Shown here: in pieces, positions 1-12,300 of the stretch
How the letters are laid out: each line of letters begins with the position of its first letter
How positions within the stretch are numbered: position 1 is the first letter of the stretch
Position numbers and translations under genes: made by a program
The notes under the pieces: generated by a model
Databases searched by the model: none
What the model was told of the DNA's origin: nothing
Seen by the model: only the letters and a program-made list of their open reading frames with translations
Assembly (NCBI RefSeq): GCF_036322625.1
Contig: NZ_AP027266.1
Span: 3,351,001 to 3,415,000, forward strand
From: Roseicyclus marinus
Lineage (GTDB): Bacteria > Pseudomonadota > Alphaproteobacteria > Rhodobacterales > Rhodobacteraceae
Direction: 5' to 3'
Length of the DNA stretch: 64,000 nucleotides

Positions 1-2
1 TG

Positions 3-71
3 GGCACCAAGATCCCCGAGAAACACGATGGTTTCCGGGGGTTACAGGTCAAAGATCTTCCCGCCGGATAG
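3..71 (+). CDS. Possible C-terminal tail of a gene entering from the left edge
   Basis: The frame starting at base 3 is open from the window edge and reads about 22 residues, ending ...LQVKDLPAG before a TAG at 69-71. The composition looks like an ordinary protein end, and both other plus frames run into unlikely Arg/Ser-rich sequence. Too little remains to assign a family. It could equally be chance, because any frame can stay open this long at high GC. Confidence 0.22.
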   Translation, partial: GTKIPEKHDGFRGLQVKDLPAG

Positions 72-194
72 ATGTTTCGAACAGCAGGCGACCTGCCTCC
101 CGGCATGGCCGCAAGGTTTCGATGTGCCGTGCCTGTCGCGCGGGCCCTGAACGGGTCTCGCACGTGCGCGAATGCATGCGTTTCGCGGCGGGTT

Positions 195-218
195 GATCGG
201 GCAGAGGCACGCCCGATC
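195..218. other. Perfect 8-bp inverted repeat (hairpin)
   Basis: GATCGGGC (195-202) and GCCCGATC (211-218) form a perfect 8-bp stem around an 8-nt loop. There is no T-run on either side, so it is not a textbook Rho-independent terminator. It lies 3' of the giant RTX gene in the 72-350 gap, where I see no gene. It may protect an mRNA end or act together with the hairpin at 254-275. Confidence 0.4.
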
Positions 219-249
219 CAAAAGCCATGATGGACATATGAGGCAAGCA

Positions 250-278
250 GAAACGCCCGCACGAAATGGCGGGCGCTT
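250..278 (-). terminator. Candidate terminator of the giant RTX gene
   Basis: CGCCCGC (254-260) pairs with GCGGGCG (269-275) around an 8-nt loop. Read on the minus strand, the stem is followed by TTTCTG, a short and imperfect U tract. It lies about 75 bp beyond the stop codon of the minus-strand RTX gene, where a terminator is expected. Confidence 0.5.
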
Positions 279-350
279 CTTCGTCCGGAAAATCCTTGCC
301 GAACGGATTGCCCCGCGGCCAGCCCCCCAGCCGCGGGGTCGAACGGGACC

Positions 351-3300
351 TCAGCCCCGGTTCGGGCCGGCCGCGGTGAGCAGCCGTGCCTCGTAGGCCT
401 TCAGCACCCTGCGGGCGGCGCCATAAGCGGCGCGTCCTTCCGGCATGGACAGGTCGGGGAAGATCGTGAACAGCTCGTCGCGCTGTGCAGCGTCGATCCC
501 TTCCATCGCCATGTCGCCCGGCTGGAAGCTTTCGGTCCAGGACCCGTTGGCCAGCACCACCTGGTGACGTTCGCACATCACGTGGACATAGGTGACCGAT
601 CCGACCTCCTGGTTCACGATACCCGGCATCCCGGTCAGGTGCTTGGCCGCGACCAGAACCTCGTGTTCGTCGAAGATCAGTTCCGCCTCGGGGCCGCAGA
701 TCAGCATCCGGTGGTTCGGACTGACGAGCATGTCACGCTCGGGCAACCCATGGCCGAGAGACCCCGCCCGGATCAGCACCGGGCGCAGTTTCGGCGACTG
801 GGCCAGTTCGGCGGCACCCAGTTTGCGTGCCCCGACCCAGGCCAGTTCCTGGATGCCGTCGTCACGCGTGATCACCTTGTCGCCCGGCTTCAGGTCCTCG
901 ACCGGGCGCTCGCCCTTCGGCGTCGCGATCAGCGTGCCGGGGGTGAAGCAGATGATCTGCTCGATATTGGTGAAGGTCAGGCTGCCGGTGATGTTCCCGG
1001 CCGCGTCCAGGTAGTTGACCGTCCCGTCCTCACCATTGCCGTCGCTGTCGGTGACACGGTTGACGATGCGCCAGCGCGAGGAGCCCAGATCGAGCGTGTC
1101 GAAGTCGTCGCCGCCCGAGCCGCCGTCGATCGTGTCGCCCGCCGCCTCGACGCCGCCGCTCACGATGAACGTGTCCCGATCGTCGTCGCCCGTCAGGTTG
1201 TCCGCCCCCTGGCCGCCGACGAGCGTATCGTTGCCCGCCCCGCCCGAGATCAGGTCATCGCCCCCGGCCCCGAAGACAAGATCGTTGCCCGCATCGCCGA
1301 ACAGGATATCGAGCCCGACGCTGCCGATGATCGTGTCGTTGCCATCGCCACCGATGGCGAGGTTGACGTTGCCCGGCCCATCGTTGCTGGTGGGGTTGCC
1401 CACCGGCAGGGTGCCGCCGGCGCTGCCGGTGACGATGAAGTCGTCTCCTGCGCCGCCGTCGAGCGTATCGTTGCCCGCGCCGCCCAGCAGGTCGTCGCCA
1501 CCCTCGCCGCCCGAAAGACTGTCGTCGCCGAAGCCGCCGAGGATCTCGTCATTGCCGGCACCGCCGTCGACGGTGTCATTGCCGCCGCCCGCATCGACCG
1601 TGTCGTCGCCACCATTGGCGTTGATGACATCATCGCCATTGGTGATCTGGTCGCCATCGGCGTCGGTATAGCCCACGGGCATGTTCTCGCCCGTGTCCAG
1701 ACCGTCGACGGTGCCATCCGCATCGGTGATGATCGTCTCGATCTCGCTGAAGTTGATCGTGACGGGATCGCCCGCAGCATTGGTAAAGACCGCCGTGCCC
1801 GCACCGGGCCCGGTGTTCGTGACGGTGACCGGGCCGAGACCGCGCAGGTCCAGCACGTCGCCGATGCGCCCGCCGGGGTTGTTGGTCGGGTCGGTCAGGT
1901 CCTCGCCCCCCGTGCCACCGATCACGGTGATCACGGTATTGCCCGGCAGGGTCGGGTCGAACCGGAACTCGTCGTCGCCCTCGCCACCTTCGCCGCGGTC
2001 GCCTGCGCCGAGGACGATATCATCATCGCCCGCGCCGCCGATCAGCGTGTCGCTGCCAGGTCCCGATCCGCCCGTCAACGTATCGCTGCCTGCGCCGCCG
2101 AGAAGGCTGTCGTTGCCCTCGCCGCCGTTCAGGCTGTCATTGCCCAGGCCGCCATCGACCGTATCGTCGCCGGATCCGGCATCGACCGTGTCATTGCCAT
2201 CGCCTGCGGTGACGCTGTCATTGCCATCGCCCGCCCGGACCAGGTCATCGCCCGCACCCGCATCGACCGTGTCGTTGCCCGCACCGGTGTTGACCGTGTC
2301 ATTGCCGTCGCCCGCCGCGACACTGTCATTGCCGCTGCCGGTGGTGACCGCGTCGTCGCCTGTTCCGGCATCGACATCGATCGGTCCGGTCGAGGTTCCG
2401 CCATCGATCGTATCGTCGAGGTCCGTGGTGATGACCTTCTCGATCTCGGCAAAGGTGATGTCCACGCCCGGCTCGACATCGATCCCGTTGACCGTGCCGC
2501 TTTCCGGGTTGGTGCCGAAGGTGACCAGAACCGGCTCGAAGCTGTCGGACAGGTCCAGCACATCGCCGTCGCCGCCATTCGTCGGATCGGTCAGATCCTC
2601 GCCCGTCTCGCCGCCGGTGATCGTGACGGCAACTTCGCCCGCCAGATCGATCGGGTCGAGCCTGAAGATATCGTCGCCCGATCCGCCAAAGGCCTGGTCT
2701 GCACCGCCGACCGCGATGACGTCATCGCCCGCGCCGCCGTCCAGCGTATCCGCCCCGACACCGCCCGCAAGCGTGTCGGACCCATCACCGCCGAGCAGGC
2801 TGTCATTGCCCGCACCGCCCGACAGGCTGTCATTGCCCGTGCCGCCATCGACCGTGTCATTGCCAGCGCCCGCATCGACCGTGTCGTTGCCATCGCCCGC
2901 CGTGACGCTGTCATTGCCGTCGCCCGCCCGGACCGAGTCGTTGCCCGCACCGGCATCGACCGTATCGTCGCCCGCGCCCGCATCGACCGTGTCATTGCCG
3001 ATCCCCGCAACCACGCTGTCATTGCCGCCGCCCGCGGTGACGCTGTCATCGCCTGCGCCGGTGTCGATCGTGTCGTCGCCGGTCGAGCCGATGACCGTGT
3101 CATTGCCGGTGCCGAGCAGGACATTCTCGATCTCCGAGAAGGTCGCCGTGCCGGAGCTGGCCGCGATCGTGCCCGACTCGGGCGTGGTCAGCGTGACCGC
3201 CACACCTTCGCCAAGCGGGCGGGTGTCGATCGTGTCGCCCGCGACCTCGCCGGTCTCGCCGCCCGTGATCGTGTCGCTGCCAAAGTTGGGGCCGAGCACG

Positions 3301-6300
3301 AAGAGATCGTCGCCATCGTCACCCGCAAGCGCGTCATTGCCCGCACCTGCGACCAGCGTGTCGTTGCCCGACCCGCCCGAAACAATGTCATCGCCCAGAC
3401 CGCCATCAAGGCTGTCGTTGTCGGCACCGCCCGACAGGTTGTCGCCCCCGTCACCGCCCAGAAGCGTATCGGCCCCTTCGTCGCCGACGAGCGTATCGTT
3501 GCCGATCCCGCCCGACAGGCTGTCATTGCCGATGCCGCCCGACAGGCTGTCATTGCCCGTGCCGCCATCGACCGTGTCGTTGCCGTCGCCAGTCGCAACC
3601 GTATCGGCCCCGTCGCCGCCGGTAACGTTGTCGTCGCCAGCACCCGCGAGGATGAAGTCATCGCCCGCGCCGCCGTCGACCACGTCGTCGCCCGCACCTG
3701 CATCGACGATGTCATCGCCGCCGCCAGCCGCAACCGTGTCGTTGCCGTCGCCGGCCGCGATCACGTCATCGCCCGTGCCGCCGGTCACGCTGTCATTGCC
3801 GGCACCGGTATCGACCGCGATGGGCGCCGTCGCCGCGGCCCCGTTCACCGTGTCATTGCCGGTGCCGGTCTGCACCTGCTCGATCTCGGCAAATGTGATG
3901 TCGGGCGTCCCATCGGCATCAAGGCCGTTGACCGTGCCCGTCTCGGGGTTCGTGCCCAGCGTGACGGTCAGCGGTGCCGACACGCCCGACAGGTCGAGCA
4001 CGTCACCCGCATCGCCATTGGCCGCATCGTCGGGCGCGCCCGACAGGCCATCGGTGCCGCCATCGATCGTGGCATTCACATCCGGCGCGGTATCGGAGGC
4101 ATCGAGCGTGAAGACATCGTCGCCCGTGCCGCCAAAGGCCTGATCGGCACCGCCCACGGCGATGTCGTCATCGCCCGCGCCGCCCGACAGCGTATCGGCC
4201 CCAAGGCCACCGGCCAGCGTATCGGGCCCAGCATCACCCGACAGGCTGTCATTGCCATCGCCACCCGACAGGCTGTCGGCATCCGCACCGCCCGAAAGCG
4301 TGTCGTCGCCTGCGCCGCCCGACAGCGTATCCGCGCCCTCGTCACCCGACAGGCTGTCGTTGTCAGCCCCGCCAAAGAGGACATCGTCGCCAAGACCGCC
4401 AGCCAGCGTATCCGCGCCGGTGTCGCCCGACAGCGTGTCATTGCCATCCTGGCCGGACAGGCTGTCGTTGCCGACATTGCCCGACAGGCTGTCGTTGCCG
4501 ATGCCACCCAGAACCGTGTCATCGCCGAGACCCGCATCGACCGTGTCGTTGCCCTGGCCTGCATCGATCACGTCATTGTCGCCATCCAGACCGTCGATCT
4601 GGTCACCCTGGCTGTCGGCAAAGGGCGTGCCGCCCGGTCCCGAGGTGGGGGTGATGTTGTCCGACCCGGCGGTGCCGTCGATCACGCCATTGGTGTCGAG
4701 CAGAACCGTCTCGATCTCGCTGAACTGGATCGTGACGGTTTGGCCCGCCGCGTTCTGATAGGTCGCGGTGCCCGCTTCCGGCGTGGTCCGCGTCAGCGTC
4801 ACGTTGGTCAGGCCGCGCAGATCCAGCACATCGCCCGAACCGCCGTTGATCGTGTCGGTCAGATCCTCGCCGGTCTCGCCGCCGATGATGGTGATCTGGG
4901 CCGTGCCGCTGAGGCTCGGGTCGATGCGGAACTCGTCATCGCCCGCGCCCCCCTCGGCCCGGTCGCCAGCGCCGACGAGGAAATCGTCGTCGCCATTCCC
5001 GCCCGAAAGGATATCCGCGCCCTCATCGCCCAACAGCGTGTCGGACCCGTCGCCGCCCGACAGGTTGTCATCGCCATCGCCGCCCGACAGCGCATCATTG
5101 CCGGCATCGCCAAGCAGCGTGTCGTTGCCCGCCTCGCCCGACAGGATGTCGTCGCCGATCCCGCCCGACAGCGTGTCATTGTCCGCGCCGCCAAAGAGAA
5201 CGTCACTGCCATCGCCGCCCGAGAGATTGTCGGCCCCGGCATCCCCGAACAGCAGATCATCGCCCAGCTCGCCCGACAGAACATCGGCCCCGTCGCCACC
5301 CGACAGGAAGTCGTTGCCCGTCCCACCGGTCAGAAGGTCGTCATTCGCGCCCCCATCGAGGCTGTCGTTGCCATCGCCGCCCGCAAGCGTGTCGTTGCCG
5401 TCGCCGCCGAACAGAGCGTCATTGTCGGCCCCGCCGTCGAGATTGTCGTTGCCAAGCCCGCCGTCCAGCGTATCGGCCCCGGCATCGCCCGACAGCACAT
5501 CGCCATCCGCGCCGCCCGACAGGCTGTCGTTGCCGATGCCCCCCGCCAGCGTGTCGATCCCGTCGCCGCCGAGCAGCGTATCCGCCCCGGCACCGCCCGA
5601 CAGGCTGTCATTGCCGACATTGCCCGCGACCACGTCATCGCCGTCGCCTGCATCGACCGTATCGTTGCCAAGGCCCGCATCGACCGTGTCATTGCCGGAG
5701 CCCGATGCGATGACATCGTCATTGCCATCGGCCCCGTCGATCTGGTCACCCTGCGGATCGGTGAAGCCGGGGATCATGTTGTCCCCGCCGCCGGTCCCGT
5801 CGACCACGCCATTGGCGGCCGTCAGAACCTGCTCGATCTCGGAGAACTGGATGGTGACCAGATCGCCTGCCGTGTTGCGGAACGTGGCCGTCCCCGCCTC
5901 GGACACACCGGTGATCGGATCGGGGTTGGTATAGGTCACCGACACATCGGTCAGGCCGCGCAGGTCGAGAACATCGCCCGTCCCGCCATTGGTCGGGTCG
6001 ATGAAATCTTCGGCCCCTTCGCCGCCGGTCACCGTGATCGCCGCCGTGCCCGCCAGCGTCGGATCGACGAGGAAGACATCGTCGCCATCGCCGCCCTGCG
6101 CCAGATCGCCCGCGCCGATCAGGAAGTCGTCGTCGCCCGCGCCACCGGCCAGCGTATCGGCCCCGGCCCCGCCAATCAGCGTGTCGGACCCGTCGCCGCC
6201 CGACAGCGTGTCGCTGCCGTCGCCACCGACCAGGCTGTCATTGCCCGTGCCGCCGCCCAGGCTGTCGTCGCCCGCGCCGCCATCGAGCGTGTCATTGCCC

Positions 6301-9300
6301 GCATCGCCCGCCAGCGTATCGTTGCCGGCACCGCCCAACAGGCTGTCATTGCCATCGCCACCCGACAGCACATCGGCATCCGCGCCGCCGTCGAGCACGT
6401 CATCGCCCGTGCCGCCGTCCAGCGTGTCATTGCCTTCGTTGCCGGACAGCACATCGGCATCCGCACCGCCCGACAGGCTGTCGTTGCCAAGCCCGCCCGC
6501 AAGCGTATCGGCCCCGTCATTGCCTTGCAGCGTATCGGCCCCATCGCCGCCGGTGACGTTGTCGTCGCCAGCACCCGCGAGGATGATGTCATTGCCCGCG
6601 CCGCCGTCGACCACGTCGTCGCCCGCACCTGCATCGACGATGTCATCGCCGCCGCCAGCCGCAACCGTGTCGTTGCCGTCGCCGGCCGCGATCACGTCAT
6701 CGCCCGCGCCGCCGGTCACGCTGTCATTGCCGGCACCGGTATCGACCGCGATGGGCGCGGTCGCCGCGGCCCCGTTCACCGTGTCATTGCCGGTGCCGGT
6801 CCGCACCTGCTCGATCTCGGCAAAGGTGATGTCGGGCGTCCCATCGGCATCAAGGCCGTTGACCGTCCCCGTCTCGGGGTTCGTGCCCAGCGTCACGGTC
6901 AGCGGTGCCGACACGCCCGACAGGTCGAGCACGTCACCCGCATCGCCATTGGCCGCATCGTCGGGCGCGCCCGACAGGCCATCGGTGCCACCATCGATCG
7001 TGGCATTCACATCCGGCGCTGTATCGGAGGCATCGAGCGTGAAGACATCGTCGCCCGTGCCGCCAAAGGCCTGATCGGCACCGCCCACGGCGATGTCGTC
7101 ATCGCCCGCGCCGCCTGCGACCGTATCGGCCCCAAGGCCACCGGCCAGCGTATCGGGCCCAGCATCGCCCGACAGGCTGTCATTGCCGTCCGCGCCCAAA
7201 AGCACGTCGGCATCGTCACCGCCCGACATCGTGTCGTCACCGGCACCGCCCGCAAGCGTGTCATTGCCGGCATCGCCCGACAGGCTGTCATTGCCGATAT
7301 TGCCCGCGACAAAGTCATCGCCCGTGCCGCCCAGGACGGTATCGTCGCCCAGGCCCGCATCCACCGTGTCATTGCCCGCACCGGCGGCGATCACGTCGTT
7401 CAGACCATCGGCCCCATCGACCACGTCGCCCTGCGCATCCGCAAAGCCGGGAACCAGCGCATCCGGTCCGGGCGTGCCATCCACAACGCCGTCGCCATCG
7501 CGCAGGATCGTCTCGATCTGGAAGAACTGCAGCGTCGAGCCATCGGCAAAGGTGACCGTGCCCTGCTGTGCGCCCGCATCGGTCGCATCCGCCGTCGCCG
7601 TGATCGTCACCGGACCCGCGCCGCGCAGGTCGAGCACGTCATTGTCGGTGTTCTGATCCGGGCCATTGCCGCCCACGACCACGTCGCCCGCGCCATCCGC
7701 CGCGCTGCCGATCACGATCGTGTCGTTGCCGCCCTCGCCCCAGCTCTGGTCCGCGCCGAGGCTGCCGAGGAACAGGTCATTCCCGCCCGCGCCATCCTGA
7801 TCGGCGATCTGCTGCGGAATGGTCAGCGTGCCAAGACCCGTGGCGTTGTCGCCATAGGTCACGTCATCGCCGGCCCCGCCGTTGATCGTGTCGGCCTCCG
7901 TGCCGCCGATCAGCGTGTCGTTGCCATCGCCGCCCGAAAGCGTGTCGGTCCCGATCCCGCCGAGGATCGAGTCGTTCCCGGCATTGCCAAAGATCGAGTC
8001 GTCGCCCGTGCCGCCCAGAACAGTGTCATCGCCCAGGCCCGCATCGACCGTGTCATTGCCAGCGCCCGCCTCGATCCGGTCGTTCAGACCGTCCGCGCCG
8101 TCGATCTGGTCGCCCTGCGGATCGGTGAAGCCGATGGGCAGGTTGTCATTGCCCGGCGTGCCGTCGACCGTGCCGTTGGCGTCGGTCAGAACCCGCTCGA
8201 TCTCCGAGAAGGTGATGGTGACCGGCTGGCCCGCGCTGTTCGTATAGGTCGCCGTCCCGGATTCCGGGCCGGTGGAGGTCACGCTGACCGGACCAAGCCC
8301 GCGCAGGTCCAGCACGTCGCCCGTGCCGCCATTGGTCGGGTCGGTGAAGTCTTCACCGCCCTCGCCGCCGACCACGCTGATCACACCGGTGCCGGGCAGG
8401 GTACGGTCCACGCGGAACTCGTCGTCGCCGTCGCCGCCCTGCGCCACGTCGCCCGCGCCAAGCACGAAATCGTCGTCGCCCGCGCCACCGGCCAACAAGT
8501 CGGCCCCGTCACCGCCACTGAGCGTATCCGCACCGTCGCCGCCGAGCAGCGTATCCGCACCGTCTCCGCCCTCAAGGCCATCGTTGCCGACACCGCCGTC
8601 GAGCGTATCGCTGCCATCGCCACCGATCAGGATGTCGGCACCATCTTCACCCAAAAGGCTGTCATTGCCGACATTGCCGAGCAGACTGTCATTGCCCGTG
8701 CCGCCGACAACGGTGTCATCGCCCAGGCCCGCATCGACCGTGTCGTTGCCAGCACCCGCCTCGATCCGGTCGTTCAGACCATCCGCGCCGTCGATCTGGT
8801 CGCCCTGCGGATCGGTGAAGCCGATGGGCAGGTTGTCATTGCCCGGCGTGCCGTCGACCGTGCCGTTGGCGTCGGTCAGAACCCGCTCGATCTCCGAGAA
8901 GGTGATGGTGACGGGCTGGCCCGCGCTGTTCGTATAGGTCGCCGTCCCGGCTTCCGGCCCGGAGAAGGTCACGGTGACCGGACCAAGCCCGCGCAGGTCC
9001 AGCACGTCGCCCGTGCCGCCATTGGTCGGGTCGGTGAAGTCTTCACCGCCATCGCCGCCGAAAACGAGGATCGGGTTGGTGCCGGGCAGGTTGCGGTCGA
9101 TGCGGACGTCGCCGTCGCCGCCCTGCGCCACATCGCCCGCGCCAAGGATGAAATCGTCGTCGCCCGCACCGCCGGTCAGCAGATCGTCGCCGTCGCCACC
9201 GACCAGCGTATCCGTGCCGTCACCACCGGTCAGCGCGTCATTGCCAGCGCCCCCGTCGAGGCTGTCGTTGCCGACACCGCCGTCAAGCACGTCATCGCCG

Positions 9301-12300
9301 ATCCCGCCGACCAGCGTGTCATTGCCATCGCCGCCGAGCAGGCTGTCATCGCCCGCGCCGCCGTCGAGCACGTCATTGCCCGTGCCGCCATCGACCGTGT
9401 CGTTGCCGCCACCCGCGCCGACCGTATCGTCGCCGCCATTGGCAAGGATCGAATCCGCCCCCTCGGTGATCAGGTCGCCATCCGCATCCGCATAGCCCAC
9501 GGGCATGTTCTCGCCCGTGTTCAGACCGTCGATCGTGCCATCAGGTTCGGCCACGTCCGTCACATTGACGTTCAGCGTGACATCCTGCTGGCCGCCACGG
9601 CCATCGGACACGCGGACGGTGACCTGGTAGATGTCGTCGCCGCTGGCGCTGTTCTGCCCCTCGAAATCCGGAGGCGTGACGAAGGACAAGGCACCCGTCG
9701 CCGGATCGATGGTGAACCGCGCCGCATCCTCGCCACCGGCGATGGAGAAGGTCAGCGGATCGCCATCGGGGTCGAACGCGTCCGCATCCACCACGAAATT
9801 CGTGTTCTCGGCGACGTTGATCGTCTGGCCATTGGTCACGTTGGTGAACAGCGGCGCCTGGTTCGTCGGAACGAAGGGCGAGCCGAGGATCGTCTCGATA
9901 TTGGTGAAGTTCAGGACCTGACCGGTCGGATTGCCCGCACCATCCAGGTATTCCACCGTCCCGTTGGTGCCATTCCCGTCGGAATCCGGCACCTGGTTGA
10001 TGATGCGCCAATTGCCTGCATTCCGCAGGTCGAGCACGTCGGCATCCACACCACCCGCGCCGCCATCGACGGTCATGTTCGCGGCCGTCAGGCCGTTGGC
10101 GTCCGGCTGCGTCCGGTCCACGATGAACGTGTCGGCATCATCGCCGCCCAGGACGCTGTCGCCCGCGCCAACAATGAGCGTATCGTCGCCGAAATCGCCC
10201 GACAGGGTGTCATTGCCCGCGCCGCCCGTCAGCGTATCGTTACCGAAACCGCCGAACAGACGGTCATTCCCATCGCCGCCATCCAGGCTGTCGTTATCCT
10301 CCTGGCCACCCATGAAGTCATCGCCCTGACCGCCAAGCAAGATATCGTTGCCGACGTTGCCAAGGAGCGTGTCATTGCCGAGCCCGCCATCGACCGTGTC
10401 ATTGCCGAGCCCCGCATTGACGGTGTCATTGCCCGCGCCCGCGTCGATCACGTCATCAAGACCATCGGCGCCGTCGATCTGGTCGCCCTGCGCATCGATG
10501 AAGCCCACGGGCAGGTTGTCGGCACCCGCCGTGCCATTGACGACGCCATCCGGGCCGGGGCCTTCGACGACATCGGTGACATTGACGTTCAGGCCCACAT
10601 CCTGCTGGCCGCCACGGCCATCGGACACGCGGACGGTGACCTGGTAGATGTCATCGCCGCTGGCGCTGTTCTGCCCCTCGAAATCCGGGGGCGTGACGAA
10701 GGACAGGGCACCCGTCGTCGGATCGATGGTGAACCGCGCCGCATCCTCGCCACCGGCGATGGAAAAGGTCAGCGGATCGCCATTGGGGTCCGTCGCATCG
10801 GCATCCACGACAAAGGTCGTGTTCTCGGCCACGTTGATCGTCTGGCCATTGGTCAGGTTGGTAAAGACCGGCGGCTCGTTCGCCGGCGGTTCGAACACAT
10901 CGGTGACATTGACGTTCAGGCCCACATCCTGCTGGCCGCCACGGCCATCGGACACGCGGATCGTCACCTGGTAGATGTCATCGCCGCTGGCGCTGTTCTG
11001 CCCCTCGAAATCCGGGGGCGTGACGAAGGACAAGGCGCCCGTCGTCGGATCGATGGTGAACCGCGCCGCATCCTCGCCACCGGCGATGGAAAAGGTCAGC
11101 GGATCGCCATTGGGGTCCGTGGCATCGGCATCCACGACAAAGGTCGTGTTCTCGGCCACGTTGATCGTCTGGCCATTGGTCAGGTTGGTAAAGACCGGCG
11201 GCTCGTTCGCCGGCGGTTCGAACACATCGGTGACATTGACGTTCAGGCCCACATCCTGCTGGCCGCCACGGCCATCGGACACGCGGATCGTCACCTGGTA
11301 GATGTCATCGCCGCTGGCGCTGTTCTGCCCCTCGAAATCCGGGGGCGTGACGAAGGACAGGGCACCCGTCGTCGGATCGATGGTGAACCGCGCCGCATCC
11401 TCGCCACCGGCGATGGAAAAGGTCAGCGGATCGCCATTGGGGTCCGTCGCATCGGCATCCACGACAAAGGTCGTGTTCTCGGCCACGTTGATCGTCTGGC
11501 CATTGGTCAGGTTGGTAAAGACCGGCGGCTCGTTCGCCGGCGGTTCGAACACATCGGTGACATTGACGTTCAGGCCCACATCCTGCTGGCCGCCACGGCC
11601 ATCGGACACGCGGACGGTGACCTGGTAGATGTCATCGCCGCTGGCGCTGTTCTGCCCCTCGAAATCCGGGGGCGTGACGAAGGACAGGGCACCCGTCGTC
11701 GGATCGATGGTGAACCGCGCCGCATCCTCGCCACCGGCGATGGAAAAGGTCAGCGTATCGCCATTGGGGTCCGTGGCATCGGCATCCACCACGAAATTCG
11801 TGTTCTCGGCGACGTTGATCGTCTGACCATTGCTCACGTTGGTAAAGACCGGCGGCTGGTTGGCCGGGACGAAGGGCGAGCCGAGGATCGTCTCGATATT
11901 GGTGAAGTTCAGGACCTGACCGGTCGGGGTCCCCGCACCATCCAGGTATTCCACCGTCCCATTGGTGCCATTCCCGTCGGAATCCGGCACCTGGTTGATG
12001 ATGCGCCAATTGCCTGCATTCCGCAGGTCCAGCACGTCGGCATCCACGCCGCCCGCGCCGCCATCGACGGTCATGTTCGCGCCGGTCAGGCCATTGGCAT
12101 CCGGCTGCGTCCGGTCGACGACAAAGGTGTCGGCATCGTCCTGGCCGAGTGCAATATCCCCCGCGCCGACGGTCAGCGTGTCATTGCCCGTCCCGCCAGA
12201 AAGGCTGTCATTGCCTGCACCGCCCGTCAGAACGTCGGCCCCGGTGCCGCCCTCCAGCGTGTCGTTGCCAGTGCCACCATCAAGCGAATCGTTGCCGCCT

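Noticed and set aside
1681-4143. Long Ser/Pro-rich open frames on the plus strand inside the RTX gene
   Set aside because: Low-complexity [12 protein letters not shown] repeats are a third-frame reading of the RTX codons. They recur wherever the repeats do.
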